Shown one piece after another: positions 1 to 11,600 of a stretch of 64,000 nt of DNA. The position numbers were made by a program, and so were the translations under genes. The notes beneath the pieces are model-generated. The model was given only the letters and a program-made list of their open reading frames with translations, was not told the DNA's origin and ran no database searches. The stretch covers positions 186,001 to 250,000 of the forward strand of contig CP137324.1 of NCBI GenBank assembly GCA_033182465.1, read 5' to 3'. Source of the DNA: Sanghuangporus weigelae. Its lineage: Eukaryota > Basidiomycota > Agaricomycetes > Hymenochaetales > Hymenochaetaceae. Positions within the stretch are counted from its first letter, which is position 1, and each line of letters begins with the position of its first letter.

Positions 1-1018
1 AAAGTGAAATCACAAACAAGATGTAATATCAAGCGGGACCAAGGCCTTACGAGGGCCAACGCAAGTGGAATGCGATATTGCTGCCTTTTTTTTGCGCGAG
101 GGTGCTGTCCATACGGCTGGGAGTGCGAGTATCTGCATCTGTTGCCTGACGAGTCATGGACGCTGCCTGACGCGTCTAAGGACTGCTTCGCACGAGACAA
201 GTTCGTCGATTATCGGGACGATATGGGTGGTGTAGGTAGTTTCTCGAGACAGAATCGGACTTTGTATATTGGGAGGATTAAGGAGACGGGTCCTGGGCCT
301 GAGACGGAGGAGATCGTCATCAGGCATTTTAAAGAGTGGGGTGCTATAGAAAAAAGTACGTGTCGATCACTTTTCATTCTTTCAGCCCAAGCTAACATAC
401 ATCTTTTCATTCCTCACAGTCCGAGTCCTTCAGTATCGAAGCGTCGCATTCGTAACTTACGTCTCTGAGCTCAACGCACAATTCGCAAAAGAAGCTATGG
501 CCTGTCAATCATTAGACAATGACGAGATCCTCAACGTGCGGTGGGCGACCGAGGATCCGAACCCGACTTCGAAAGTACAAGAACAATGGCGTATATTGGA
601 TATGGGCAAGCGAGCAATACAAGACCGCATGGACCCGAAGATGATCGAAGCTATGCGATCTGTACGTGCACTGGAAGAGGGGGTTGAGCTGAAGGGTGAC
701 GAAGACGGTGAAGGGAAGGATGGAGACGATTTGGAAGCGGAACAGCGAAAAGAACTTGAAGCGCTCACAGGTAGCGACGACTACTCAGACGAAGAGGACG
801 AGCAACCCAATTCGAAACGAAGACGTCTTAATAACTCGGCCGATTCAGGCGATGCTGTCCAAGCGAAAGGACTACTTAACGCTGATACTATCGAGGGCCT
901 CAAATATTTTGCCGAGATTCGAAAGCGACACGAGATTACAAATATCGTGAAGCAAGTTGCCCCGCCCAAGCCGTTAGCATCGGGACTCGCATTGGACTAT
1001 GGGAGTGATGAGGACTGA
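1..1018 (+). CDS. CWC2: Pre-mRNA-splicing factor Cwc2-like (5' end outside window)
   Basis: RNA-binding subunit of the Prp19-associated (NineTeen) complex that contacts U6 snRNA in the active spliceosome. The window opens inside the coding frame. Two exons are visible, 1-355 and 420-1018, with an intron 356-419 (GTACGT..CACAG). Together they give 317 residues plus a stop. A CCCH zinc finger lies in the first 45 visible residues (the run FFARGCCPYGWECEYLH holds three of the cysteines and the histidine). It is followed by the family signature RDDMGGVGSF and an RRM whose RNP-like strands are LYIGRI and VAFVTYV. The RRM is interrupted by the intron and reads through cleanly only when spliced. The C-terminus is acidic and ends LDYGSDED. 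The domain order fits fungal Cwc2 and animal RBM22. The start codon and N-terminus lie upstream of base 1. The gene converges on the next one with a 222-base gap. Confidence 0.93.
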
Positions 1019-1240
1019 GGGCCGCTTTGTATTTTATTCATTGCTGTAATGCTCACTGGATGAATTTTGATCAAGAACGCACGAAGTTTGAGTGAAGGCC
1101 GCTTTCGAAGACATCATTGAGATCAATTTACTAGGGAATACAATCCCCTGCAGCTAATCCTACAACAACAATGCGATGCGTTTACTTCTATCTGAGAATC
1201 TCTAGTTGAACAAAGTATCGTAATGCATCCTACAGCCTCT

Positions 1241-2210
1241 TCATACAAATCCAATCCTCCTCATGCGCTGAATCGTCGATAGGTCTGGTCTAGCGCCCTT
1301 TTCCAGAAAGTACTGCACAATATCTCGTGCGTCAGTCTCAACGGCCAATCGCAACATCGCGGTCGTCACCTCCACTCTATCCTCCACACGTCGACGTTTC
1401 GCGCTCCTTCTCCTCTTTCTCTTCATATCCGCTTCTCTCGCGTAGCTCCCGACGGCGACAGATTGAACATGATCGGGACAGGCTTCCGAAAATACCGTCT
1501 CGAATTCATCCTCTGCATCACGCTCAATCAACGTCCTGACAAGTTCCAAATCCCTTTTCTTAACCGCAATGCGTACAGCTAGGGCTTCCTTCAAACTTGG
1601 CTTCGCACCTTGCCTCAGCAAGAACATCACCAAATCCACGAATCCTGCATGCACAGCCCGACATAATGCGTAACCATCGTGTGCATTTGGGTCCGGTAGA
1701 CGAGGGTGAATTTGAGGGTTGGTGTAGAGGTAATAAAGAAACGGGAGAGGTGCAGAGGTGGGGGAATATGGAGACAAGGAGGGACGAGGGCCTAAAGATT
1801 TGAATAGTCTTTTAGGTAAGAGAGGTCGAGGACCTTTGTCGAGCGTGAGCTGGTTTCTCGCCACGAGGCGCAATAATGCATCAAGAACCTCTTCTGTGCA
1901 TAGAGGGTAACGAAGAGCATAAGTGACTAGGTCGCCTCGTGTATATGATGTGGACGTAGTGTTCGAGGCGGATGAGATGTAGCGTAGGTATAGATAGTCC
2001 GCTCGACAAGTCGCATGCGTAGCTTTGAAGATTCCATGAGCTCGTTTATTGACGACGGGTAGCGACTCGCTCAGCGCACAGAGCTGGATTTCGTATATTA
2101 GCTGAAGCACTTGTTAACATTCGAGTATGGTATTAAAAAGACAAGCAACGAACTTCAACAGGAAGTCTTTCTAGCAACGAGTCCTCATTTCCAATCGAAT
2201 GGGATTGCAT
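1241..2210 (-). CDS. Ankyrin-repeat-like protein of unknown role
   Basis: Two exons: 2210-2154 and 2101-1241, with an intron 2153-2102. The start is the ATG at 2210, giving MQSHSIGNEDSLLERLPVE and then LIYEI. This resembles the opening of an F-box (LPxELxxEI), but the rest of an F-box is not obvious. The C-terminal half has ankyrin-like helices, for example AVHAGFVDLVMFLLRQGAKP and AVETDARDIVQYFLEKGARP. Between them is a basic run rich in K and R (KRKRRRSAKRRR) that could be a nuclear localisation signal. About 305 residues in total. I do not recognise a named family. Fungal genomes hold many such F-box/ankyrin proteins, so a role as a substrate adaptor is only a guess. Confidence 0.7.
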
Positions 2211-2457
2211 GTCAGAAGGAAGAAAAGGTAAACGAAAGAATTTTGCCTTAGAATACGTCGATCCGTCGGAGTTTCAACTATGACATGTCTTCTGCCTGAG
2301 GAAGATCGACGCACTTTTGGATGCACAAGAATGAATCAATATTTCGTAAGATACATAGTCTACAGATGCTCCTAGTTTTAAAGAAGACCACAAGACGAAT
2401 GGTGGAGATCGAGTGGTGAGGAAAAGAATGTTGACATATGAATGAGTGCGTAAGGCA

Positions 2458-3735
2458 TTAAGATGGGGTAAGGTACAACATGTTGTAAAAATGACATAAA
2501 GAACGTGAAACATAATCGATCAGCGGGAATTCATAACTGTGAACGTAAGATTGTGATACTATACTCTTGATGCGATGCTGATTGAACATGGAAAACACCA
2601 GAAATTCAAAAACGGGACTTAGAGCAGACCGTCTACCATACTTTGAGTCGCGAGTGCATTCACAGAAGGCATCATTACCGAATGTCAAGCACACGAGGCG
2701 GGATGATGGAGGATCGGGGACGCAGATAGATTCGGCGAGTTGTGTCAGGCTCGCGGCGTAGCAGGCTGTCGAAACGTGCATTGCTAGGCAGCGAATCTGC
2801 ACAATGGGCTGGCCCAGGGCTGTGGAGCTGGTATTGGCCTGTGCAGCTAAAGTCTCTATGTGAAGAGATTTCGAGGTGAGCGCTAATCAGTCTTGAGGGA
2901 TGAGAAGATAGACTCACCCGAAACACAGGAAGCGCTTGATGAATGATGCTGGTGCCCTGAGGATGTTGCCCCTTTTCTCCGAATGTTTTTCTGCCAAAGT
3001 CTGAAATTTGTATAACGAAAAGATTGTGAGTGATAGCAAAAATATACTACCGATGAATATGACTCGCCCAAGTATCTGCAGAAGAAGCTGATTCGGGGGT
3101 CAAGCAGCGCAACTGCACACGCCGCGCGTCCTGGAATTAGAAAGTATTTAGTCATTCCGGAATATAACGTCAAATAAAAGACGTTTTACATTCGGTCCTC
3201 CAGCGACAAGCACAGGATTGACAGGCGATTTCTCCAGAACGGAAGCCTTATTATTCCTTTGGGTGTTAATCTGGACCTGTATAGGCTTAGCCTCATGCGA
3301 GGGTATAGGGCCGCGTGAAAGTCTAGAGGCATAACGCCTGGTTCTAATGTCGTTGCTGGGATTACCGTCATTGCTGCGGTCATAAGCGGTCCGTGGACCT
3401 CGGAATCTAGGCCTTCGCTCCCTCGCCGCGTTCGCTGAGGCGCGCAGTACGCCGACTTGCGTCAAAAGGTCATCTGCTGAACGAATGCTCGCGCTGGTAG
3501 CGGTAGTTGCATTCGTGTCTCTTCGTTGGAAAGCCGGTCTCGGAACATCCTCCGGAGGGACCGGAGGAAGGGGTTTAACGACGTCGCGTGGTTCCTCGGC
3601 GCCGATCGTGTTGATCTCGGTTGATGAAGAACTAAACCCTTCGGTTGATGTACTTGACGAGGCACTCGGGTAAATTACCGACGGGGGAGACGAAGAGGTC
3701 GAAGGGGGAGTAACAAGTATCTTGAGAGCGTGCAT
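2458..3735 (-). CDS. Ser-rich hypothetical protein; 3' part of model uncertain
   Basis: The first exon (3735-3190) encodes about 180 residues. It is rich in Ser, Thr, Pro and Arg, starts MHALKILVTPPSTSSSPPS, and looks disordered. A consistent splice chain follows: intron 3189-3131 (GTAAAA..CCAG), exon 3130-3051, intron 3050-3001 (GTAGTA..TTTCAG), exon 3000-2918, intron 2917-2856 (GTGAGT..CATAG), and a last exon from 2855. The frame stays open to a stop at 2458, but the last 50 residues look poorly protein-like, so the true end may be earlier through another splice. A rival reading of exons 2-3 in a different frame (with FFCRYLGESYSS) would need a weaker GTCTTT donor. No domain recognised. Confidence 0.4.
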
Positions 3736-4282
3736 TACGATAGCAGTGAGTATGTAAGTTCACAAGTATGGGGGCAGAGCAGTTCAGCTGGGGAGACTAT
3801 ATATTGCACCGTCTTGCCCAGAAATATGAATGCACAGGAACGAGCAGAGGAGAAAGAGAAGATAAGTAGCGGAAGTTAAGAGGACCATTCGCTCCGAGGA
3901 CTCAATATTTAATCATTTTGTAGTAAGGGGCTCATATAGATCCAAGCCACTCGCGCCGGGACAACACGTGTCAGAACACAATAGTATCCAGTCGCGCAGT
4001 TCTAGCGCGTTTGCCACGAAAAATGCAAGAATTTATATCCGAAGAAGGCCACAATCGCAGACGCAGAGTACCGATAATAAACCGGATCGAGAGGAGTCAA
4101 ACAGCTCAACAAGCGCTCCGGGCCTGGCATGAGGACTAAAAGAAGATCAAGAAGACGACGGTTTCAAAAACAGCATGCGTCGCGGGTGCGGCACAACAGA
4201 GTGCCGTGACAAATCGCGTTTCTTTTGTCACAGATAGCGTTACACTTGGACATTGTGGCTTGACTTATATCACGTGCTCAAA
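3736..4282. promoter_or_regulatory. Divergent intergenic region (Ser-rich protein / COQ4)
   Basis: About 550 bases between two divergent start codons, so it should hold both promoters. No open frame with coding character and no repeat is seen. The last 60 bases before the COQ4 start are moderately pyrimidine-rich. No specific operator can be named from sequence alone. Confidence 0.5.
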
Positions 4283-5301
4283 ATGCTTCCTTTCCTCAAA
4301 CCTTCACACTCAACGGCCAGCTTTGGTCGCGCGGTGATAGCATCGTCCACAAGGCCATTAGCAGTGCATGTATCTGTGATCTACCCGAGGCGAAATGCCA
4401 GCACGAAGCCTTCGTACGAAGGCCATACACCTCTGAACTGGTTTGAGAACGCATTCCTCGCTGTAGGCTCAGGGATCGTCCTCCTCACCAACCCAAATCG
4501 AGCTGGTACGCGCCCTTCTTTGTCTTCCGGCCACAACTCCTCGAAGTTTGAGCCTTTTAATTTATTAATTATGTAAAGACTTGGTTGCTGCGCTTGGCGA
4601 AACGACAGCAGGGCCGGCTCTACCGCGCCTTCGAGACCGCATGTTGGAGAGCGCTGAAGGTCGACGTATTCTGAAGGCGCGTCCTCGTATAAACACGCAC
4701 ACCGTTGATATGGCAGCCTTGTCAGCTCTTCCGGAGAACACGCTTGGACGCACGTATGTCTCGTGGCTGGAGCGGTGCAATGTAACTCCTGACTCACGCG
4801 AGCCTGTAAGCCGATCCCATCTCCCTTTCTTCTCTCCGTCTCTCCTCCGTGCTGATATAGAAAACGCGTTTTTAGGTACACTACATTGACGATCCTGAAC
4901 TCGCATACGCGATGCAGCGCTATCGCGAATGTCACGATCTTTATCACGCTTCTATTGGCCTGCCCGTTGATGGACTCTCCGAAATTGCCGTCAAAGCGTT
5001 TGAGTTCGCCAACCTCGGTCTCCCAATGACCGGTCTTGCTGCTGCTCTCGGGCACCTCCGTCTTTCAAGCGCTCGTCGAGAACGCTACTTCAAGGAGTAT
5101 CTCCCCTGGGCGCTTAGGTGTGGAGGCTCTGCTCGGAGCTTAATAACCGTATATTGGGAGGAGCGCTGGGAACAGGATATCGGAGAGCTGAGAGACGAGT
5201 TGGGCCTTCTAGAACCTCCTCCGACCAAATGGAGGACGCCTCGCAAGCCTGTGACTAACGAGGAACTTACGAAGGCGAGCGAAGTAGCTACTCAAGCGTG
5301 A
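4283..5301 (+). CDS. COQ4: Ubiquinone biosynthesis protein Coq4
   Basis: Mitochondrial matrix-side protein of the coenzyme Q synthome. It organises the Coq complex and has been implicated in C1 decarboxylation/hydroxylation. Three exons: 4283-4505, 4579-4805 and 4876-5301, giving 291 residues. The start is the ATG giving MLPFLKPSHSTASFGRAV. The first 45 residues are rich in Arg and Ser with no acidic residue, as expected of a mitochondrial presequence. The conserved body begins TPLNWFENAFLAVGSG. The zinc-binding signature is intact: HDLYH, then eleven residues, then E (HDxxH-x11-E), followed by KAFEFANLGLPMTGLAAAL. The C-terminus carries WALRCGGSARSLITVYWEE. Length is close to the family norm. 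The gene converges on the large minus-strand gene after a 660-base gap. Confidence 0.96.
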
Positions 5302-5963
5302 TCCCCTTTCTCTATCGTCACAATCATTTCGTAAGAGTAAATGTCGCCCTGCTCCGTTGATCGAGTTATCACCTGTACGTATAAATTATAATAATATGCG
5401 TTACAACATTCCACTATATGGATAGCCGTACGACAGACATGTTTCCGGACGATGCGTTCTGCGAGTATACGTATGTGATTCGCAAAGTACGCGATATAGA
5501 AAGCATTGAGAATCCGATGCGACAGCATAGTGACAACAATCCGTTTGCGACAAAAAGAAGCCCTTGAAAAACAGACGACGGAAATGCGACGGAGCAATAC
5601 AAAGGCGAAATGAATCTATGAGAAAAATCGTAAGGTAAGAGTTGGAAAGTCATCCCTATCCCTCAGAGATCTACTCGTAGATGCATCACGAGCTTTCTAA
5701 TGAGGGAATGGAGATAATGCAAACACCTTGCAAACGCCAGGCTCAGAGAAACCGGTGGGGGTAGGAATCCCATTCGACTACACGATGACATCCAATACAA
5801 AAACCTTGAAAGAGACGAGACCTTGACGGAACGATACAATATCTAACACCGATCACGGGGAACATAAGAAAGGGGCTTCTCCTTGAACGAGCGAGTAAGA
5901 GATCCGCGTCTTTTCGAGATCCGCTAAGCGATCGAAACTTGCTATTGTGAGAGCAGGAGATCA
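5302..5963. other. Convergent intergenic spacer, no gene seen
   Basis: About 660 bases between the 3' ends of COQ4 and the Ser/Pro-rich gene. Short open frames occur on both strands, but none has splice partners or a recognisable product. It should hold both 3' UTRs. Confidence 0.5.
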
Positions 5964-8076
5964 TTAAAATCCCTTGCGGGCACCCGGTCCAGGGATCCTG
6001 CTAATAGACTTCGATGGAGGAATTGGCAAGCGAGACGTCGAGACCATGCTGGAGCTACTCGAAGTCATGAATGACGAACGAGAGAAAAGTCCAGACGAGA
6101 CGGATGTAGTCCGGCCAAGTGTTCTACTCTTAGAGCTAATAGATGTGGAGCTCATTCTCACAGGCGAAGTTGCTTTTGGCCTTGAAGTGTTTCGACCCAG
6201 AGTTTCCGAAACACCCGAAATTGGGGGACGTTGAGGACCGGTTTTTATTTGTAGATTTGGGGCACGGGGCTTTTGCTTTGGAGATTGAACCTCGGTTATC
6301 GTCGGCTCGTTTGCTTTGAACAATGGCGCAGTAGCTGTAAGTGGCACGCGGCGAGCCCCTCCCAGACGCCCCGTCGTTGCAAAGTTATTCGTTTTGATAG
6401 GTGTTGGCCTGGACGATACAGACACGGAAAGTCGTCTCGCATTCTGGGCCAGTGAAGTCACAGGTCGTTTCTCGCCCTCGACTTGAGCCCTTGTGGAGAC
6501 TTTTGGTCTTGTCGGGGACAGACTGTATCCAATGCTCGGGCGTCTTCCGACTGAAGGACGTGAGAGTGACGCGCAGCGCCCGATATCAAGAGCCTCGTTG
6601 TTCGAAGCAGTCACGCCTGTTTTCTTTACACCAACTGACAAAGACCTGGCGTGCGATTTTATCTCCACAGACGATGGGCGACGACGTAGAGGTCCTGACT
6701 TTGCTGTTTGCAGCTCATCTGCTTTGGTTTCAGATTGATCTTTGACAGTACTCGCGACGCGAGCACTTGTGCTACTTGACATCGTCGTAGACCTGCGAAT
6801 TACTGTCTGTGGCTTCTTGGGCGCAAGTGCCTGTCCTCGTCTAGCCATTCCGCAGATTGAAGGTGACGAGGAAGGTGTACGGGGCTCCAGGTTGACGGGT
6901 GATGAAAGTATCATTGAAAGTTCCTCATGTCTCGCTCCAAATGTCAATCCAGAATGCGACGATGAGCGACGAAAGATATCGTTTCGAGCTGGAGTCTCCA
7001 TGTTGGTTCGTCTGTGCATTTCACCTTGCGTAGAATGAGTTTCCTGAAACGCTTCCGCCGTCTGCAGATCCTCTTCGATCATAATGCAAATAAGCGACAA
7101 CTATCACCAGTACTATAAACCAATGCTCACCGTAGTTCTTCGGAGCTCCCGGAGACGAACCGCTTGTCCTATCTGAATAAATACAGTGTCCAAAGTCCGC
7201 TAGCGAATCGTCCTCAAGGCGTTCAAGAAATGATAGGTCATCATTAAGAAGATCTCCTGAAAATTTCGTCTTCTTAAGATTCGATTGTTCCTGGATGTCA
7301 AAAGACGAGCTGACGTGGCCCGACGGAGGATCATGAAATGCTGGGATAGGATCGAGGGCCGGAGTAGAACTGAGCAAAGATGGTGAGTTGGATGAAAATG
7401 GAACCGTAGGAGCAAGATGCACGAGAGCAAAAGCTGCACCATTACTATTAGGTGGAGTCCCGTGGACAGCGGATGCTTTACGAGGGCGTGAAGAAAATGG
7501 GGAGGTCGTAGGCGATTCGTACTTTTCGATACCAGCAGCGAATTTTCGAAGGCTCTTTGGAGTAATGGAAGGAGTGTCGAGGTTAATCAACCGCTTGTCT
7601 TGTGCCACGCTCTGCGGTGTTCTGGTATTGCTATTAGACGAAACAAGGGAGATCTCTGAGAGAGGTTCCCGCAATCCATTTCCGCGCTGCAAGATGTCCT
7701 CGGAGTCCGCGATTTTACATACGTTGTCAAGCTCATCCTGAAGCCGGACCAAGCAGAGATTTGACGATTCGTCATCCTTTGGTTCTAACGAAATCGACTG
7801 TCCAAACAAGTCTATCTCCGTTCTTTGAAACTTGCCCACATCTATCTCCACAAGTGGGCCAGCGGTACACATGGCTTGAGCATCCGAGACTACCTCACCA
7901 CATGCCCTAGTCCAACTGCCTTTTGGCGTGTTTGAAGTAAAGTTCTCCTTGTCTGAACCTGACTCCAGATATGAGGATGGAGAAGAAGCATCGCGTGTCG
8001 GTGTCGACGGCGAAGTCTCTGAGTTGACGAGAGGGTCAAAAAGAGCGAGGAGGCTCGGGCGCGGACGAATGGCCAT
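5964..8076 (-). CDS. Large Ser/Pro/Arg-rich disordered protein of unknown function
   Basis: Two exons, 8076-7131 and 7072-5964, joined across a 58-base intron (GTGAGC..GATCGAAG), giving 684 residues. The start ATG gives MAIRPRPSLLALFDPLVN. The protein is mostly low complexity, with many SP and TP sites. Near the middle of the N-terminal half is a more structured stretch (ITPKSLRKFAAGIEKYESPT). The C-terminal half is basic and Ser-rich (ARSLSVGVKK, GRRPSIGYSLSPTRPK) and ends SRIPGPGARKGF. This composition resembles fungal cytoskeletal or cell-cycle phosphoproteins, but I recognise no domain. It diverges from XRN1 across a 573-base shared promoter region. Confidence 0.8.
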
Positions 8077-8649
8077 GATGGTGAACAACGTCTTGGTTGA
8101 ACAATCTGGTTCCGTTGGATTCGCGCCTTGCCGGTTTGGGCCTGCTCGTGACTTGCACGCGTTCAACTCGTGTTATTGAGGCTCCGATTCAACTTCCGTC
8201 CAGGTTGATCTTAGCTTGCAGGGAGAAAAGAACAGAAGGTCCGAAAAAAAGCCAAGCAAGACAAAGACCGCTTTCAGCTTTTCGGAATCTCTTTTTGTCC
8301 TATGCAAAACTTGAGCATCGATAAGGCCGTTTTGTAGCGCAAAAGAAACGGAAGTACTCGAATATATGACATACTATGATCCTCTCGCAACATAAAGTTG
8401 AATCAATCCATGTTTCCTAAACGTTTATTTAGAGAGAGAAAGAGGATATGACTCTGAATGAGTTTCCGTGAATTTCGTCACTTGTGAATTGAAAAGCATA
8501 ATTAATTATGTCACTTTTCCAGAAAAGGAAGTACCCAGGGTCCAGGCTTGCGTGCCATTTCTTCTCTGTCTGTAAACGCAACTTGACTCTTAACATTACC
8601 AATCCCCCTCCACCACCCTTCTACCTCTATTGTAGAAAAACTTAGAAAT
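8077..8649. promoter_or_regulatory. Divergent promoter region upstream of XRN1
   Basis: It separates the starts of the minus-strand disordered protein and XRN1. The 60 bases just before the XRN1 start are strongly C/T-rich (for example CCCCCTCCACCACCC around 8606-8622), a common feature near fungal transcription starts. No coding potential seen. Confidence 0.5.
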
Positions 8650-11600
8650 ATGGGTGAGTCGTTGTTCATCTCTTTGTAGGTTATCTATCTAACATGTCGT
8701 CTTAGGTATTCCAAAGGCATGGCGTTTTCCTTACTCATTCTTGAGTGCATACTGACAAGGGTGTTCTGTGCAGTTCTTCAGATATATTTCGTGAGTCATC
8801 TAGTTCCATTGGCGTGTGATGACTTTTCAGACCTGACTGAGTCCTCAGGGAACGCTACCCGATGACATCTCAACTCATCGAGGAAAACAAGATTCCTGAG
8901 TTTGGTACGAATCAACTGGTTGCCACCCGCTGCGCAGCAACTCACTGTGATTCTTGCAGATAATTTTTATGTTGACTTTAATGGAATCATTCACGCTTGT
9001 AAGCCGAATTGATCTTATTTGGCCTACCGGTCTGACCTTCAGCAGGTTCGCACCCGAACGATGGCGACGCTCACTTCCGCATGTCGGAAGAGCAGATTTT
9101 CACGTCTATATTCTCGTATGTTGATATGTTGTTTGGGAAAGTGAAGCCAAAGAAGCTATTTTTCATGGCCGTCGATGGTGTGGCACCACGCGCAAAGATG
9201 AACCAACAACGCAGTCGACGATTCAGGACTGCGAAGGAGGTAAAAGAAGTGCGAGAGAAGGCTGAGAAGAAAGGAGAGAAGCTACCAGATGAGAAGGCTT
9301 TTGATAGCAATTGCATTACGCCAGGTATGTCCGTTTCAATGTGAGATTGGTGCAAGGCTCTTATGCCATCGTAGGAACGACGTTCATGGCACGATTATCT
9401 GAACAACTCCGGTATTTCGTAAACAAGAAGATGACTGAAGATGCGAACTGGCGAGAGTGCCAAGTCGTGCTATCCGGTCACGATGTTCCCGGAGAGGGTG
9501 AACACAAGATCATGGAGTACATTCGTCTGGCGAAGGCACAGCCGGACTACAATCCGAATCTACGACATTGTCTGTACGGTTTGGATGCAGACCTCATTAT
9601 GTTGGGTCTGTTAAGCCATGATCCTCACTTCTGTCTCCTGAGAGAAGAAGTGAAATTTGGTCCTGCGGCGAGACGCAAGAAAGAGACTAAGTGGGTGAAG
9701 CACTTCTTCCGTCGTCATGTAACTAATTTGTTTCAGTTTGGAATCAATCAATTTTTATCTTCTCCACCTTTCGCTTATGCGGGAGTATCTCGATCTTGAA
9801 TTCCATGACATCGAGCCGACGCTACCATTCCCTTACAATCTTGAGAATATCATCGATGACTTCATCCTATTGGCGGTCTTCGTCGGGAACGATTTCTTAC
9901 CAAATCTGCCGGATTTACATATACATGAGAATGGCTTAGAGCGCCTTTTTGAAGTGTACAAGAAGGTGCTGCCTTCCATGGGAGGCTATATGAACGAGAG
10001 CGGCGTCGTCAACACAAGCCGATTACAACTTGTGCTGGATGAAATGAACATCTGGGAACAGGAGGTGTTCGAGCGGGAGTATGCAGATTTGAACTGGTTC
10101 AAAGGGAAACAAGCAAAACACGTAAAGGAGATGGAGGGAGCTCGTCGACGAAACAAGCTTGGTAGGTTGTGTACTCTGCTTTTCCGTCAGATATCCCTAA
10201 CATTTTCATAGTCCTCACCGCTCCTCAACGCATAATCTTTGAGGAAATCAAGACATTCGTCTTATCTCATCGCAAGTCGCGCACAGCATCGTCGACCGAA
10301 GAGCCCCTGGACGCACTTAGGATGCCGAATACATTCCCCGCTCGTGAACGCAGATTTATTGCGGATCTTGCTGCAGAGCTGCATTTAGAAGTTTCTTGGG
10401 ATGAATATGACGACGAGGATCAGAATCTTGTTGTCTTTCGCCTTCCGGGAACAACTGAGCCAGCCAAAAATGCAAGTGACGAAGATGTTATTGAAGAGAA
10501 TGGTGGGGATGATGATGGTGATGAATGGGTGGACGAATCTGAAGAATCGGATGATCCGGAGGCGGTCGCTGCGGTAGACCGTGTTTTGACCAAGTATGAG
10601 CGTGCAAAAGTCGTTGAAGAAGAGGAAGATGACTTCGATACTCGACATACTCGTGCGGTCCAGGAGCGTATGGACGAATGGAAAAGGAACTATTATCGAG
10701 TGAGCTGCTCGGTGAAACAGGCTGCAAGTAGCCTGACTGACGGGTCGATTTCATTAGGAAAAATTAGAGATCTCGTATGACGATCCCGAGGAGATGCACA
10801 AATTTGCTTACCGCTACGTTGAGGGTTTGCAGTGGGTAATGCACTATTATTATAGCGGAGTTGCGTCTTGGGGATGGTTTTACAACTACCATTATGCTCC
10901 TCGTATATCTGGTTTGTGTCATGAATTTGCACTTGAAGTCAGGGCATACTGATGACCTTGTGACACACAGACTTGAAAGGCGTCGACAATATGGAATTCC
11001 ATTTCGAACTGGGAACGCCCTTCCGACCATTTGAGCAGCTAATGGGTGTGTTACCGTCAGCCAGCATGGATCTCATTCCTTTGGCATACAGGGTAACTAG
11101 AAGTTAACGAGGAGTTCAGCATTGTATTAACTGCATGTATACAGGATCTGATGATAGACGTGAATTCTCCTATTCGTGATTTCTATCCCACCGAGTTTGA
11201 GCAAGACTTGAATGGGAAGAAACAAGAGTGGGAAGCAGTCGTTAAAGTTCCATTCATTGACGAAGCTAGGTTATTGAAGGCGATGTCTTGTAAGCATAGA
11301 ACTTTATCTTGTTTTGAAACGCTTCCGTCAACATTATATTTTCAGCTCGGGAACACAGGTTGACAGAGGAAGAACGAAGGCGAAATTCATTCGGGTCCAG
11401 CACACTCTTTAGATACAACCCTGGACAGCCAACCTTCTACCAGTCTTCACTTCCAGGGTTCTTCCCGGATCTTGTTCGCTGCCAAGCGAGCATGGAACCA
11501 TTCTATCTTCCGACTCTCGATGGGCTTCATCTCGTGCCTGGTCTCTGCGAGGGCGTGTTCCTCGGAGCAGAAACACTCGCTGGCTTCCCAACCTTACAAA

